Shown here: piece by piece, positions 43,046 to 54,269 of the stretch
Position numbering within the stretch: position 1 is the first letter of the stretch
How the letters are laid out: every line of letters begins with the position of its first letter
Assembly: GCA_002633025.1 (NCBI GenBank)
Contig: NMRB01000833.1
Span: forward strand, 7,392 to 71,391
Direction: 5' to 3'
From: Notospermus geniculatus
Taxonomy: Eukaryota; Nemertea; Pilidiophora; Heteronemertea; Lineidae
DNA length: 64,000 bases
The notes under the pieces: generated by a model
What the model was told of the DNA's origin: nothing
The model's database searches: none
Seen by the model: the letters and a program-made list of their open reading frames with translations, nothing else
Translations under genes and position numbers: made by a program

Positions 43046-43774
43046 TTTTCGTGTGTTATTTCCAGTATCCAGTATTAATTCCTTCATGATCAGGAGTATA
43101 GAATTTTACCATGGACCGACTGAGTGATCTACTACGTTTTTGCCAAGATCAATGCTCAGTTACGTCTTCAATTCGGTATCCAAGCTGCCAAATGGCACAA
43201 ACGCATGGAACTGTTATTGTGTGAATCAGTTCTTCAAAATGTACAGTTGTTTGAGTTAAAACTGGTGAGATCAATTATATCTGTTCTAATAGGCGCTAGT
43301 ATTGTTTGTCACATGTCACAAGCCGAATGTAACCGGTACTCAAAATCATAGCCAGCTTGTGGTTATTTGTTTGTGCAGAAGCGACACGTTTCCAGTGGGA
43401 TGTCCAAAGGTTTAATCAACGAATGTTGCTGCCTTTCAATTTCTTACAATTCTGTAGAAAAGTTTTGTTTCCCATCTGGTGAACTGGACGATGATAGCTT
43501 ACCGTTTGTGACTTTCCCCTCCTTCTGAGCACGATTTACATCTTCGGGATTGTCTGTTATGTCGGGTGCTGCTTAGTGGGGTGGAAGGGGGTACATAACC
43601 CCACATCATCCCATATAGGTCATGTCATGAAATCAAAGCGAAATCAAACCCCTCACCTTTGAAATCCACATACAGCCATCCCGGCCGCGCCTGACTAACG
43701 GGACTTTGAAATTAAGTTATCAGTGCCAAATGAGAGTCATAATCAGTAATTAGGCCAAAATAACTGCACAAATT
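43046..43774. other. No recognisable gene
   Basis: No exon or element border supported. Confidence 0.4.
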
Positions 43775-44136
43775 GTAAATCTATATTATAATTGACGGTG
43801 GCGCTTTAACTTCGAACACGAACTCCTCCGTGGTTTCTGATCGAAATGGCACCATTTTCACAGGAAGTGTTGAAAATGACATGGGGGTGGCCCTTAAGCC
43901 GGTGGCATTACATTTTTTTACCCTGAAGCGAATAAAATGCAGGAAGAAACTTCCAATGATTTGCAATGCCCACTAGCCTGGTTTCGCTGGTCACTGTGTA
44001 GATGGCGCTGCGTACGCAACACCATCTACACGGTGGCCGACGGAATCAGGTATAATGCATTGTCTTCAACCAGGCAGGGTGATCAGAAAATAGGAACTTC
44101 AACACATAAAACTGCTGCCATCAGCTTCCCATAGGC
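43775..44136 (+). pseudogene. 5' end of the YR-type transposon, truncated copy 2
   Basis: Inverted relative to 13990-14346. It shares the noncoding leader, the TAGCCTGG MITE (43974-44051) at the same position, and the first codons (VIRK, stop, ELQHIKLLPS) of the recombinase-like gene, then ends at about 44136. The stop replaces a glutamine codon of the other copy. Confidence 0.75.
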
Positions 44137-44359
44137 CTAGATTATTGTCCGAGGAGTTGGCCCCCACTAAACATTTTCCTCCCACACAGAGACGTCCAGC
44201 AAAATGCCATCCTCTGGCCACATGCATCCTGTGAATGTGCTCGCCACGGGTACCATGCTAGTAAATGTAAATACTGCATAAATTGTAAATGGTAAATTTT
44301 GTTCCTTTTGGAAGAATCAAACTTAAAAACCTTATAAAGCGTTTGATTTTTAAAGTAGG

Positions 44360-45160
44360 CCTAATGGGATGGACCTACGGGCAAATGATTATTGCGGGTG
44401 CTTGGTCCTCCTTGGACTAGTCTCCCGCCCTACTGGGAGATCTTGCCCTCCAATGATGCCCGGAAAAAAATATCTTCGGGATTAATCAACACATCTAAGC
44501 TGTCCTTTCGGAATGAAAGCACACGTTTCTTACACTGGTCCTCGTAGTCATCATTTTGATCAAAGCCAAAACGTCTAATATTCTGCCGGCGGTTGTGCGC
44601 TTTTATTTCGTCTTATCTTATTTGCCAAAACTTCGTTCGCCATTTTCGATTTGTTAAGTTCTACTGTATTTTCACTATTCAGCTCTTTTAGTAATTGGAT
44701 TTGTTCACTGTTTACGTGTATACTGTCTAATCGGACCCCGAACGAATTCTTCATTTCAAACAAGTCGTGCCGCATCCTCATGCATGTGCAATTTGTTTAA
44801 GGTTGTGAATTGCCTGTTGTATTTCCAAGAAAGGGTCTACTGCAACAGCAGAGGGGCTTAATATAGTCGAGCAATGGTCAGAGGGTAATTCATGCAAGTT
44901 TGAATATTTGTTATGGAGTGAGTTTATGACATTCCTGGTTGCTCTGTTTCTTCTGTTAAAATAATTGTTGAGAAAATTTCAGTTTTTAAAGAGTCCCAGC
45001 TCTGAAGGGTTAAAATAAAACCAGTCATCTTTTCATTCCATAGTTCCGTAAAGGTTAGATCCCTGATTCCTTTAGGACGGAGTTATTGAGATTCCAATTA
45101 ATAACCCGGTTCCAAAGGAACCACAAAGTAAGGCACAAAAATCGACACATAAAATGATAT
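44360..45160. repeat. Dispersed repeat D (copy A)
   Basis: GACTAGTCTCCCGCCCTACT-type sequence at 44415 and GAGTCCCAGCTCTGAAGG...GTTCCGTAAAGGTT (44990-45055) match 49055-49300 and 49884-50140. It carries neither the Tc1 nor the AGGGAGG insertion of the other copies. Confidence 0.6.
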
Positions 45161-45163
45161 AAT

Positions 45164-45301
45164 ACAAGAAGTCGTCTTCCAGAGGTTTGCAAATTTTCGA
45201 CCCTAACCGGGGTCTTCCTCAGGCAGGAAAGTGCCAGCCTGAAGAAGACCCCGGTTGGGGTCGAAAATTTGCCAACCTCTGAGAGACGACGACTTCTTGT
45301 A
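45164..45301. mobile_element. Palindrome with two hammerhead-like motifs
   Basis: Arms CAAGAAGTCGTCTTCCAGAG and complement pair over ~60 bp. Each arm carries CTGANGAAGACCCCGG with the variable base G on one arm and A on the other, followed by GGGTCGAAA. Confidence 0.7.
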
Positions 45302-45302
45302 G

Positions 45303-45481
45303 GAAGAGTGTAAATAGATATATCGGGTGGGGCAGAAAAACGTTCCCAACTTAAAGGATTAATAAATTTCTTTGTAATTAACGTATGACATTGCCACTTG
45401 ACAGGGACCAAGAAACAGAAAATCTGAGATAATTCGCCAAATCTCATTCATCTAGCTGAAAAACTTCCTGAATTATGACAA
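45303..45481. repeat. Dispersed repeat, inverted relative to 47083-47245
   Basis: TATCGGGTGG, ACGTATGACATTGC and TGGCAGGGACCAAGAAAC-type words and CTCATTCATCTA recur inverted at 47083-47245, so the pair brackets the 1.1-kb element between them. Confidence 0.75.
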
Positions 45482-45974
45482 AAAGTATCACACTGTCTGA
45501 ACAAAGCAATATCGAAAGTAAATCGAAAAACGTCATTTAAAGAGGTGATAGATTGGCCCTCCATTTTGTTGAAAAACGCCCCTCAGACGCTTTTCCATGA
45601 TGCTATACCTTTCTAAATTCCCGTACGACATATGCCCCTCCCGTACGATATGTATCCGCCCCTGACCACCCTTTTCCAACAAAACATGATTTGATTAACT
45701 TAATCAAATTGTGTTCTGTGGAAAAACTCCTTTCTGCAGTGCTGAAAACCATGTTATTGTTAAACAAGCAAGATGCCCATTCAACTCAGAACAAAATTTT
45801 TGGTTTTGCCATGGCATGATGTGTCTAGACATCACAAAGAGCAGAAAAACACGGCAACAAGGTAAAGACTAGTGCCCTCCGTACGACATTTGACAATGTT
45901 TGATTGACATGCATCATTTGCAGGTGACTTACACTGTGCTGGATATTGCATTTTTCAGACAGTGTGCTACTTTT

Positions 45975-47062
45975 TAGCTCACCTCTGTGAGGTGAGCTTC
46001 TCTCATGGTGTGTCGTCCGTCGTCCGTCGTCGTCCGTCGTCGTCGTCGTCCGTCGTCGTTAACAGGGGTGGCACGTTTCTAAACCGCTTGGGTTACAAAC
46101 TTGAAATTTGGTGTACAGGTACCCTATGGTAAAAACTATCTCTGGACCGAAACTTAGCGCTGCCGCTTGTACACTCTGGCCTGTAGGGGGCGCTTTGTGA
46201 AAACCTTCTTTTGGCCGTATCTCCTGAACGCTGTTAGCTAGAACCACGAAACTTTTATGGTGGGTTCCTCTGATGAGACTTCATCACATAAATCCCGGGT
46301 TTTTGATTTGACCTACTTTTCAAGGTCATAGAGGTCGAAGTTCAAAATTCACTGTTTGGTGGCACATTTCATGGCTATTTGACATAGAGTGTTGTGATTT
46401 GGTATGAAGATATATCTAGGCACCCTGCACAAATGCACCAAATTTCAACCCGATCGGACTTCAAATATGGCCGCCAGGAAGCCATCTTGAAAAATGGACT
46501 TTGACCCACATTTTATAAATAGGAGTAGGTAGGATGTTTTAACCTTGTCAAACTATGTATCTAGGTACCATATAAATATATGGTAAATTTCAGTCAGATT
46601 CGACGTCAAATATGGCCGCCAGGGAGCCATCTTGAAAAATGGACTTCGACCCACACCTCATAAATAGTGGTAGCTAGGATGCTTTAACCGTGCCTAAATA
46701 TGTGTCTTGGTACTGTCTACTTATATGCCAAATTTTGGTTCGATTGGACTTCAACATGGCTGCCAGGCGGCCATCTTGAAAAATTGACTTTGGCCATGTC
46801 TCACCGGTAGTAAATGTTACGATGTTTCAATGTTGTCTAAATATCTATGCAAGTATCCTGTACATTCCTGCTAAAATTTCAGTCCCAACGAACGTCACGT
46901 GTGGCCACCAGGTGGCCATCTTGAAAAATTGAATTTTGACATCTGTGACCTAGGCAGGAAAGTACCGGTACTTCTTGGTGTGTTCAGCTTTATCCTATTT
47001 GTCCTGATCCTTTATCATGAGAGTCACAGTACGGAGACTTATCACAGAGGTGAGCACAATGG
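45975..47062. mobile_element. TAGCTCACCT...AGGTGAGC element with 145-bp internal repeats
   Basis: The left end is a hairpin (TAGCTCACCTCTGTGAGGTGAGCT) followed by a GTCGTCC simple repeat; the right end contains CACAGAGGTGAGCACAATGG. Inside, units of about 145 bp begin at 46466, 46612, 46756 and 46900, each opening with a GGCCGCCAGG..GCCATCTTGA block. No coding capacity. I recall similar repeats in many aquatic animals, but the class is unsettled. Confidence 0.7.
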
Positions 47063-47254
47063 CCCTGGCCATTTCATTGTCATAATTTAGGAAGTTCGCT
47101 AGTTAGATGAATGAGATTTGGCAAATTACCTCAGATTGCCACTTGGCAGGGACCAAGAAACACGCAATGTCATACGTTAATTGTACAGAAATTTATTAAC
47201 CCTTAAAATTCGGAACGTTTTTTTAATCACCCGATATAATGTAAATCTACCTAA

Positions 47255-47715
47255 TATATAGATACCTTGCCAAAGTCGGCCATTTTTTCCCAGAGGGAAA
47301 ACACTGAATGTTCAGTGAATCTACACAATAGTAATTCAGAAAAGAAAAACACATACTTTTATTGCTTAACCAACCTTGGGTCCAGGGTCTCCAGGTTTAT
47401 GAATCATCATGTTTCACACTGTGGGATAGGAGCTGGAAACCTGGAGCTGAGGTTTGTCTAAACAGGGCATAATAAAAGTCTTTTAAAATGTTTTGTGTGA
47501 AATATCTTCACAAACTTCGGCCTGGGCACATTGCATCACATATGTAGCATTGCTGAGCAGGTGTTCATTTTGGAACTTTTCATGCAAGTTTTGTGTAATT
47601 GCAAGTTTTAAAACATGCTGTACACCAATGGTGTACATTCACTGTACATTCAGTGTTTGTTATTACCCTCTGGGAAAAATGGCCGACTTTGGCAAGGTAT
47701 CGAATCGATACAATG
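47255..47715. mobile_element. Inverted-repeat element (about 460 bp)
   Basis: GATACCTTGCCAAAGTCGGC and CATTTTTTCCCAGAGGG near 47268-47300 are inverted at 47660-47702. Interior noncoding. Confidence 0.75.
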
Positions 47716-47741
47716 TATAAATTAAGGGGATGGACCGGACA

Positions 47742-49056
47742 TACAGTCGGTGTCAAAAGTTTACATACACCTTGGTCAAAAACCTTCATCTCAAATTTTC
47801 AAATGGTTTTACTTTTTTCATGGGGAATTATACTTCAGATGTCTACTTTATTTTCTTGCAACATACATTGATTTCAGAATTATGTAACAGGCTCCTCATT
47901 AGGCCAAATTGCCAGCCAGTTGAGGGTACCCAGGGCTTCCGTTCAGATCATCATCAGGAAGTACAAGTACCTCGGGATCACATTGACCAAGCCAAGGAGC
48001 GAAAGAAACAGGAAACTGACCCCCAAAACGAAGAGACACTGGTGCAAATAAATCAACCACAGGTCACCGCCGCAAGGATCTCCAAGGTGCAGGATTGAAT
48101 GGGTCATGGTCTACGGTGAAGTGTGTTCTACATCGACGTGGACTGAAGTGGTACCCCGCAAGGAAGAACCCACTGCTCAAAGATCGCCACAAAAAAATCA
48201 AGTGAGAAGTTTGGAAAGGAGCATCAATACAAAGAACCGGCATTCTGGAGGAAGATTCTGTGGTCTGACGAAATGAAAATGCAGTTTTTTGGTCGTAATG
48301 ACCAGAAGTATGTCTGGCGTGAACAGGGCGAGGCCTTAAACCCAAAGAGCACCATTCCGACCGTCAAGCACGGTGGTGGCAGCATCACGCTTAGGGGCTG
48401 CTTTGCTGCATCCGGCACGGGAAGACTCCAGAAGGTCAATGGGATCAAGAAGAATGAGGATTACGTCACGATTCTTGATGACAACGTCAAGGCCTCTGAT
48501 AAATCGTTGAAGCTTGGGCGCGATTGAATCATTCAACAAGACAACAATCCTAAGCACATAGCAAAGTAGTCAACAAATGGCCCGAAGACAACGAGGGGAA
48601 GATTTTAGAGTGACGTTTGTGAAGTCCGGACTAAAATCCAATCGAACACGTTTTGGACTGATCTTAAGAGACGAGTCAGAGCACGAAAGCAACAAATTTG
48701 ACTGAGTTACATACATGTATAACTACATGCACTGTCAGGAGGAATGGGCCCAACTTCCCCAACAGTATTGGGCGACACTTGCAGTCCGAGTCAGGTTCTG
48801 GCAGTAAAAGTCAATGCTACCAAGTACTGGTGTATAGTGTACGTAAACTTTTGAACCACTGTTTTTTCTGGGAAATAACGAACTATGTTACATGATCCTG
48901 AAATAAAGAAACTGTAATCAATGAATGCAGCAAAAGTAGACATCTTGAGTATAATTTCCCTAAGAAAAAAGTATTTGTTAGAACAATAAAACCTTGTGAA
49001 AACTTGAGTTGAATGTTTTTGACCAAGGTGTATGTAAACTTCTGACCTCATCTGTA
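47742..49056 (+). mobile_element. Full-length Tc1-like transposon (1311 bp)
   Basis: The element is 47744-49054 between TA dinucleotides. TIRs: CAGTCGGTGTCAAAAGTTTA and, at the right end, CAGATGAGGTCAGAAGTTTA, continuing CATACACCTTGGTCAAAAAC. The unoccupied target survives in the sister repeat at 49884 onward (GGGCATATGATTACG), confirming the borders and the TA duplication. Confidence 0.92.
47860..48690 (+). pseudogene. Tc1 transposase, DD34E type, decayed
   Basis: Clear catalytic-domain text: AFWRKILWSDEMKMQFFGRN (first D), YVWREQGEALNPKSTIPTVK, HGGGSITLRGCF, then QQDNNPKH (second D) and WTDLKRRVRARKQQ near the expected E region, where the text is scrambled. The N-terminal paired-like DNA-binding part is present only as out-of-frame pieces. 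Multiple frameshifts and stops mean no activity. Confidence 0.85.
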
Positions 49057-49336
49057 TGATTACCTACGGGTGCTCAGTCAATATTTGACTAGTCTCCCCA
49101 TCCTCTTTGGAGAACTATCTGTAGTATGATGCCCTTAAAAACAAAACAAAAGGAACAATTTTGAAAGAGTCCCAGCTCAAAAACATGTCGAGAATCACCA
49201 TTCATCTTTTCGTTCCATAATTCCGTAAAGGTTGGATTCCTGATTAGGCTACTTCAGGAGGGAGATGTTGAGTTTCCAATAACGAGGTCCCAAAGGAATA
49301 GTGTAAATTCAGATAAACATAACGTAAATAGGCCTA

Positions 49337-49875
49337 TACAGGGTGGTCCATGGACAAGCATACTTCCGCCACCCTCAGTCCCAAACCACTGGTATGATTG
49401 GATAGAGAATCTTTCTAGAAGAAAAATAAGACCACGATATCTCAATTCGGTCCAGTAGTTTTATCTCCAGAGCCATTTTTGCTAAGCAAAGTCAGTGGTC
49501 CTTAGTAACTAACTTACCGTTGAACGGCGAATCCAGTTAGATGTTACGCAACAATGCCAAAGTTTCGTTTTCATGTTCTACATGTACCTGTTCTTCATTT
49601 TTTGTTTCATCTTTCCAAAGGATATTCCTTTCGTCAGTTACAAGGCTACGCTTTAGTGTAAGCTCTTAATTGTTCTGTGTGGAACAATTCACCAAGGACC
49701 TCGACCTTGCTTTACAAAATAGGGTCCGCAGCTCGAACCACTGGACCAAATCGGGATATCTTGGTGTCCTTTTTCTTCTAGAACGATTCTCCATTCAATG
49801 CCATCAGTAGTTTTGGGCTTTGGGTAGTCATGGTAGTGGAAGTATGCTTGTCAATTTTTTTTGGACCACTTTGTA
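49337..49875. mobile_element. Tc1/mariner-type MITE, CAGGGTGGTCC ends, TA TSD (535 bp)
   Basis: 49339-49873 begins CAGGGTGGTCCATGGACAAG and ends CCACTTTG, with TA on both sides. The arms pair over ~120 bp through GACAAGCATACTTCC and GAGAATC blocks. No transposase. Confidence 0.8.
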
Positions 49876-49883
49876 TATAAATA

Positions 49884-50140
49884 AAGGGGATGGACCGGGC
49901 ATATGATTACGTACGGGTGCTCAGTCAATAGGGAGGTTTCGAAATCAAACGATAAACGTAAACGTTAACGACAACTTCATTTTTGTACCGAAAATGCAAT
50001 GCAAAATCTGGTCAATGTTGGTATGAAAAATAACGCTGTCGTAAAGTTTTGATTTATCGTTTGATTTCGAAACCTCCCCAATATTTGACTTGTCTCATCA
50101 TCCTCGTTGGAGACCTATCCCTAGTGTGATGCCCTTAAGA
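49884..50140. repeat. Dispersed repeat D (copy C) holding an AGGGAGG MITE
   Basis: GGGGATGGACCGGGCATATG and GTACGGGTGCTCAGTCAAT match the sequence around the Tc1 element. It is interrupted at AAT by the palindromic MITE 49930-50079 (TSD AAT at 49927-49929 and 50080-50082), absent from copy B (49080). Confidence 0.9.
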
Positions 50141-50187
50141 AAGAAAAAGGAACAGTGTCACGAAGAGTAATGGAAACATATACGAGA

Positions 50188-52326
50188 TCATGGTCCTTGT
50201 GAGACGCGAAGTCGCACAGACAAACACGTCCTCAAATGTTTACAATATATAAGGGACTTAGAAATGCAAAACCGATCAATGTCTACTATAAATAGAGCCT
50301 TTGCTAGAATGGCATGTGACGACAAAGCTCGGAAAAAATGGCAATAAGGGTCGATAAGGTTGAATTCCTTGCACAGAGAAAGAGAGTCCAAAGCAGCTTG
50401 CGTGGTGCAGAAATTTTGGCATGTCGTAGTAATTGCCTTGTCCATGCAAAGCCCGTCTTTCATCAGCGCACTGTAGACGAACAATATCGTGAAGTTTTTC
50501 TATTAGTTCGGGGGAGACATTGCGGCTTCCATTTTATGGTAAGTTTTATGCGATTGTTCATCGATTCCGAATTGTTATTTGTACATGACACCGGTATACA
50601 CTTGTAAACTGTCTGCGGATGAAATACATAAATGCGGATCCGATTCAAAAGAGTCTCGAAATATTCTGAAAACTGTAGTGCATCATTCTGTATCCTGAGT
50701 GTTGAGCCCATTGCATTTTGCTCAAAGTCGTGCTCCGTTGCGCTCCAGAGTATCCCTTGCGTTTGAAAATATCCTTCACTAAATATCCGCGAAATTTCGT
50801 CCAGAACAATCATTTTTCGTTTCGCATTTTCCTCCAGGTGTCGTGCACAAAGCATAAAAGTAGCCGATGGGAAACTATCGTTTAAAGCCTTTGTCAGTGC
50901 CTTTTCCTCGTCCGACATTTGAGAAGTTTAAAGAGGTGCCCCCAAAGTTGCTTAGCTTGGCCTGTCGGTGGGAGAAAAAGCGGTGGTAGGTAAGGTCAAA
51001 TCCGTCCCAGTCCCAAAACACAGGGGGCTCCGCCTGACCTGATTTTCTGAGCAGTTAAACATAGTTTGAAGACAGTTGTAGTTAAATAGCAAGAGCCACA
51101 CCAAGCACTGAAGTCTCCAGGATGGCATTCATGTGTTTGAACTGGGTTTCGCGATACAGAATACAAATCGGTGGTTTTCCTTTCGTTGCAACAAACTCCT
51201 GAATGAAATCGCTTTTTGTTCATTTCACTTACAATTGTTTGAATGTCATCCGTGCTATTGTTTCTATGATACTGTCCGTTCTCTTCTTTGCCGCCGGTGT
51301 ACTTCATATTCTGAATCTGCTTTAAGTCCCTCGGCGCATTCTCCGTATCCTCCAACACCAAGCCTGTTAAGCCACCCTCGGCGTAACGGTTTCTAGCAGC
51401 TTTCTCGCGTTATCTTTCGTTGCTGCAGACGTCTTGATATATTCGTTTGATGATTTTTTCGCGTTCCCGTGAATAGATATGGTACTTGGCCTCTGCTTGG
51501 ATAGATTGAGATATCTGTCGGTTTCTGCACTTTCATTGTCTTGCCATCTTCCTGCACAGGGAACTGCAATGCGCCGGCAGCTATTATAAAACCAATACCC
51601 ATCGTCGGCGCTGTTATGACGCCGGACAACTCCTAGTATAGCCGACTTTTCCGTGGGTGGTTAGGTGACGCTGTTGCCGTCTTTCGGTCGTATTGCTTTC
51701 AAATATCACTCAGTTCTCAATCAGTAAGTTTGATTGAAACAAAGGTAGGCCTATGCTAGTACGTTGGAGTAGAGCGAAGGAGACACTACTAAGATGTTGC
51801 TCCTTGTACTCACCGCGTGCATTTGTTCCTGTTCTTCATCTTAACAGCTTTATATACTGCATTAAAAACCCGCATTGCACAATCAAAGGGTGCCCTGTCG
51901 TCTTTCAGCCCGCTGAATGAGGCCGACATCTCCTCTAAGATAATTTCAAGCACTGCTAATGCTGGTGGCCGATCTTCAAAAATTGGCCCGATCTTGCCCA
52001 ATTGATGACAAAATTAGTTCCCACCCACTTTCCTCTGACACCTTCTCTTCATCCGGCTGTATCTCTGGTGGAAGTTGAACTCGAATGGACCTAACGTGGC
52101 GTCTTTCCATTATGGACCTTGCGATTTCGAGCCGTCTCCTAAAGTTGGCTTTCTCCTGTCCTCTTGTAATTGTGTCTTCCAGCAGGGTTTCCGAATCCTC
52201 ACACTGCAATTTCTTCTTGTTAAATTTTACTGGGGACAAATCTTCCCTTACCTTCCCTCTTGAGACTTCGTGTTTTATCCTATTGGGATTGGATATTCCT
52301 GTGACTGTCATTTTCCATTCTTGCAT
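50188..52326 (-). pseudogene. MULE-type transposase gene, most complete copy (family M1)
   Basis: Read right to left: an N-terminal region (KHEVSRGKVREDLSPVKFNK, about 52270) with basic and acidic stretches; RNA/DNA-binding potential unknown; then APRDLKQIQNMKYTGGKEEN, NSTDDIQTIVSEM and CNERKTTDLYS (51.3-51.2 kb); WCGSCYLTTTVFKL in another frame, where the first catalytic D region is expected; SDEEKALTKALNDSFPSATF and MLCARHLEENAKRK (second catalytic region, 50.9 kb); and CTNNNSESMNNRIKLTIKWK with PQCLP near 50560, continuing in a shifted frame with LSLCKEFNLIDPY. The copies at 20 and 63 kb share this order. Frameshifts and a stop show decay. Assignment to Mutator-like rests on the motif order. 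Confidence 0.6.
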
Positions 52327-52740
52327 GCAGTCTCAGTGCACATGTACTAACTATAAACTTAGACAAAAACTAACACCTTTGTCTCATTAAATCGTTGAGC
52401 TTTATTACTGACACTTTGATTTTATGAACAGCACAATTCAAATGGGTGAAAAATATACATGTATAACACCCACTTCTCTGTTTTGAGCATTGTTTTTATA
52501 TCAGTTGGGAATGAAATGGGGAAACAAATTTTCATCTTGAACTGAAGCGGAAAGACATCCAACTCAAATGGAGACAATTGCCACTATTTTGAGAACTGTT
52601 TTCATCTCAGTGTGTGTTAAATGTATATTTTTTCTGACGAGGACTCACAACTCCTTTGTATTGGAATTCCAATACCAATTGCTAATTCTAGGCACCACCC
52701 CAAGTAACTTGAGGTACAAAACATTGTTATCTAGCTGGCA

Positions 52741-53382
52741 GCACCAATGGTGCAAAACTATACCCTGGGTATAGTTCGATCTACAAAAGTATACCCAGTA
52801 CCGTAGTTTTGAGCCTGGGTACGTGTTAGGAATGGATGGCCGCCATTTTGTTTCTCGCTTCAACTGAGACTGCAGTTTTGCAAGTTCAACATCGTCAAAA
52901 AAATACCAGTCAATATTGTCAGCTTTTCTGCTCATCGATAGCATGGGGTCAACTGTTAACATTTGTCTTAACACAATAGTCCAAACTTACCGCAAGTTAC
53001 GCTCACAATTTCAAAGAAATGAGCAAATGAACAGAGCCGATCTGCGTGTTCATCTACGTCCGCATCGACATTACATCAGCTGTGCTGCGAGTACTATTGC
53101 GGATTTGAGTGGCGATAAACGGCACGAAAAATTCTCTGATAAATGTCGGTATGATATATTAAAATGGTGCCCGTCTTGTCGGGCGCTAGAGCGATGTTTT
53201 TCGACTTGCCACGCTTGTGCATGGTCATGTGGCATTCGCAAGAACAATCTCGTCTTCAGGTGCTGTATTCAATCCTCGGTATACTTTTGTAGATCGAACT
53301 ATACCCAGGGTATAGTTTTTGTTGGACGACATTGAACCTGGGTATATTTCTGTTATACCCAGGACGACATTAACCGATTCGG
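52741..53382. mobile_element. CCTGGGTA foldback element, copy 2
   Basis: Arms CTATACCCTGGGTATAGTTC...CTACAAAAGTATA (52750-52792) and complement (53278-53322). The right end adds ACCCAGGACGACATTAACCG, as in the 7-kb copy, but the matching left terminus is missing. The interior encodes a cysteine-rich frame (KWCPSCRALERCFSTCHACA, 53160-53220) in a 139-codon frame that I cannot assign. Confidence 0.65.
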
Positions 53383-53519
53383 CTATACTGAATGGCGTCC
53401 GTCTCTGTGTGTGTCCGTCTGTCGATGTTGTCCACGAGTTGGACGCACGTTACTTCAGGAATCAAACCAGGACGATCGATTCAGGTTTCCAAATTTTATT
53501 TCAAGGCCATCATCGTTAT

Positions 53520-53580
53520 GACGCTGCGTGTGCGCGTGTGCGCGCGTGCGTGCGTGCGTGCGTGTGGGGGGGGGGGGGGN
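53520..53580. repeat. GTGC/GC microsatellite, poly-G and single N
   Basis: Alternating GTGCGC/GTGC followed by a G run and an ambiguous base at 53580. Confidence 0.9.
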
Positions 53581-53937
53581 ATGGTCAACTGGAATAACAA
53601 TAACGACATTTTAGATACATATACATGTATGTACATGTACAAGGAAAATATAACGAATACAATAGATAGATCGGAATAAATTGCATTGATTAAAATATTG
53701 CTGTAAAACCCGGGAAATATGGTTTAACGAAATAAAGCTTAATGAACTTACCGATGCGGACGTTCCACGCACTTAAAAAGCAGTGCTTCTCACAGACGAG
53801 CATGACAGGGAGTAAAAATGCACGGAGCGCCCACAGACTTTATAGACGTCATAAATACAGTGTTCAATGCAGTGTTCATCCCACAAATGAGCACTATCTA
53901 ATGAGCTAGCTATCCTTCCATAGGTCGCTAAGACCGG

Positions 53938-54115
53938 TGTAGTAGAATGTCATGTACCCCGATATGAGATGTCCCCCAACAAATGATTCTGACGGAATAA
54001 GCGGCAGCTACAATAGGCCAGACACTAACAGACAGGAACTTCTGTCACGAGATGTCCCCTGAATAGAAGCGGACATCTGGTATCGGGAACATTAGATTTC
54101 ATTACACTTGTATCG
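53938..54115. repeat. Dispersed repeat related to 21160-21480, no MITE
   Basis: GATATGAGATGTCC, GAATAAGCGGC and GGGAACATTAGATTTCAT recall the 21-kb copy; the palindromic insertion is absent. Confidence 0.45.
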
Positions 54116-54269
54116 TGCAAGATAAACCTGAGGTTGTGGGCCCATAAATCTTTCGTTTGTTATATATTACCTTGAATTTTGTCAAGCTCCCACAGGTATG
54201 CTTGTGTTTTACAAGTAGGCCTATTTCATCTGGTAAGGACTCGAAGCATCCAGTGGTTTAACGGGCCTT

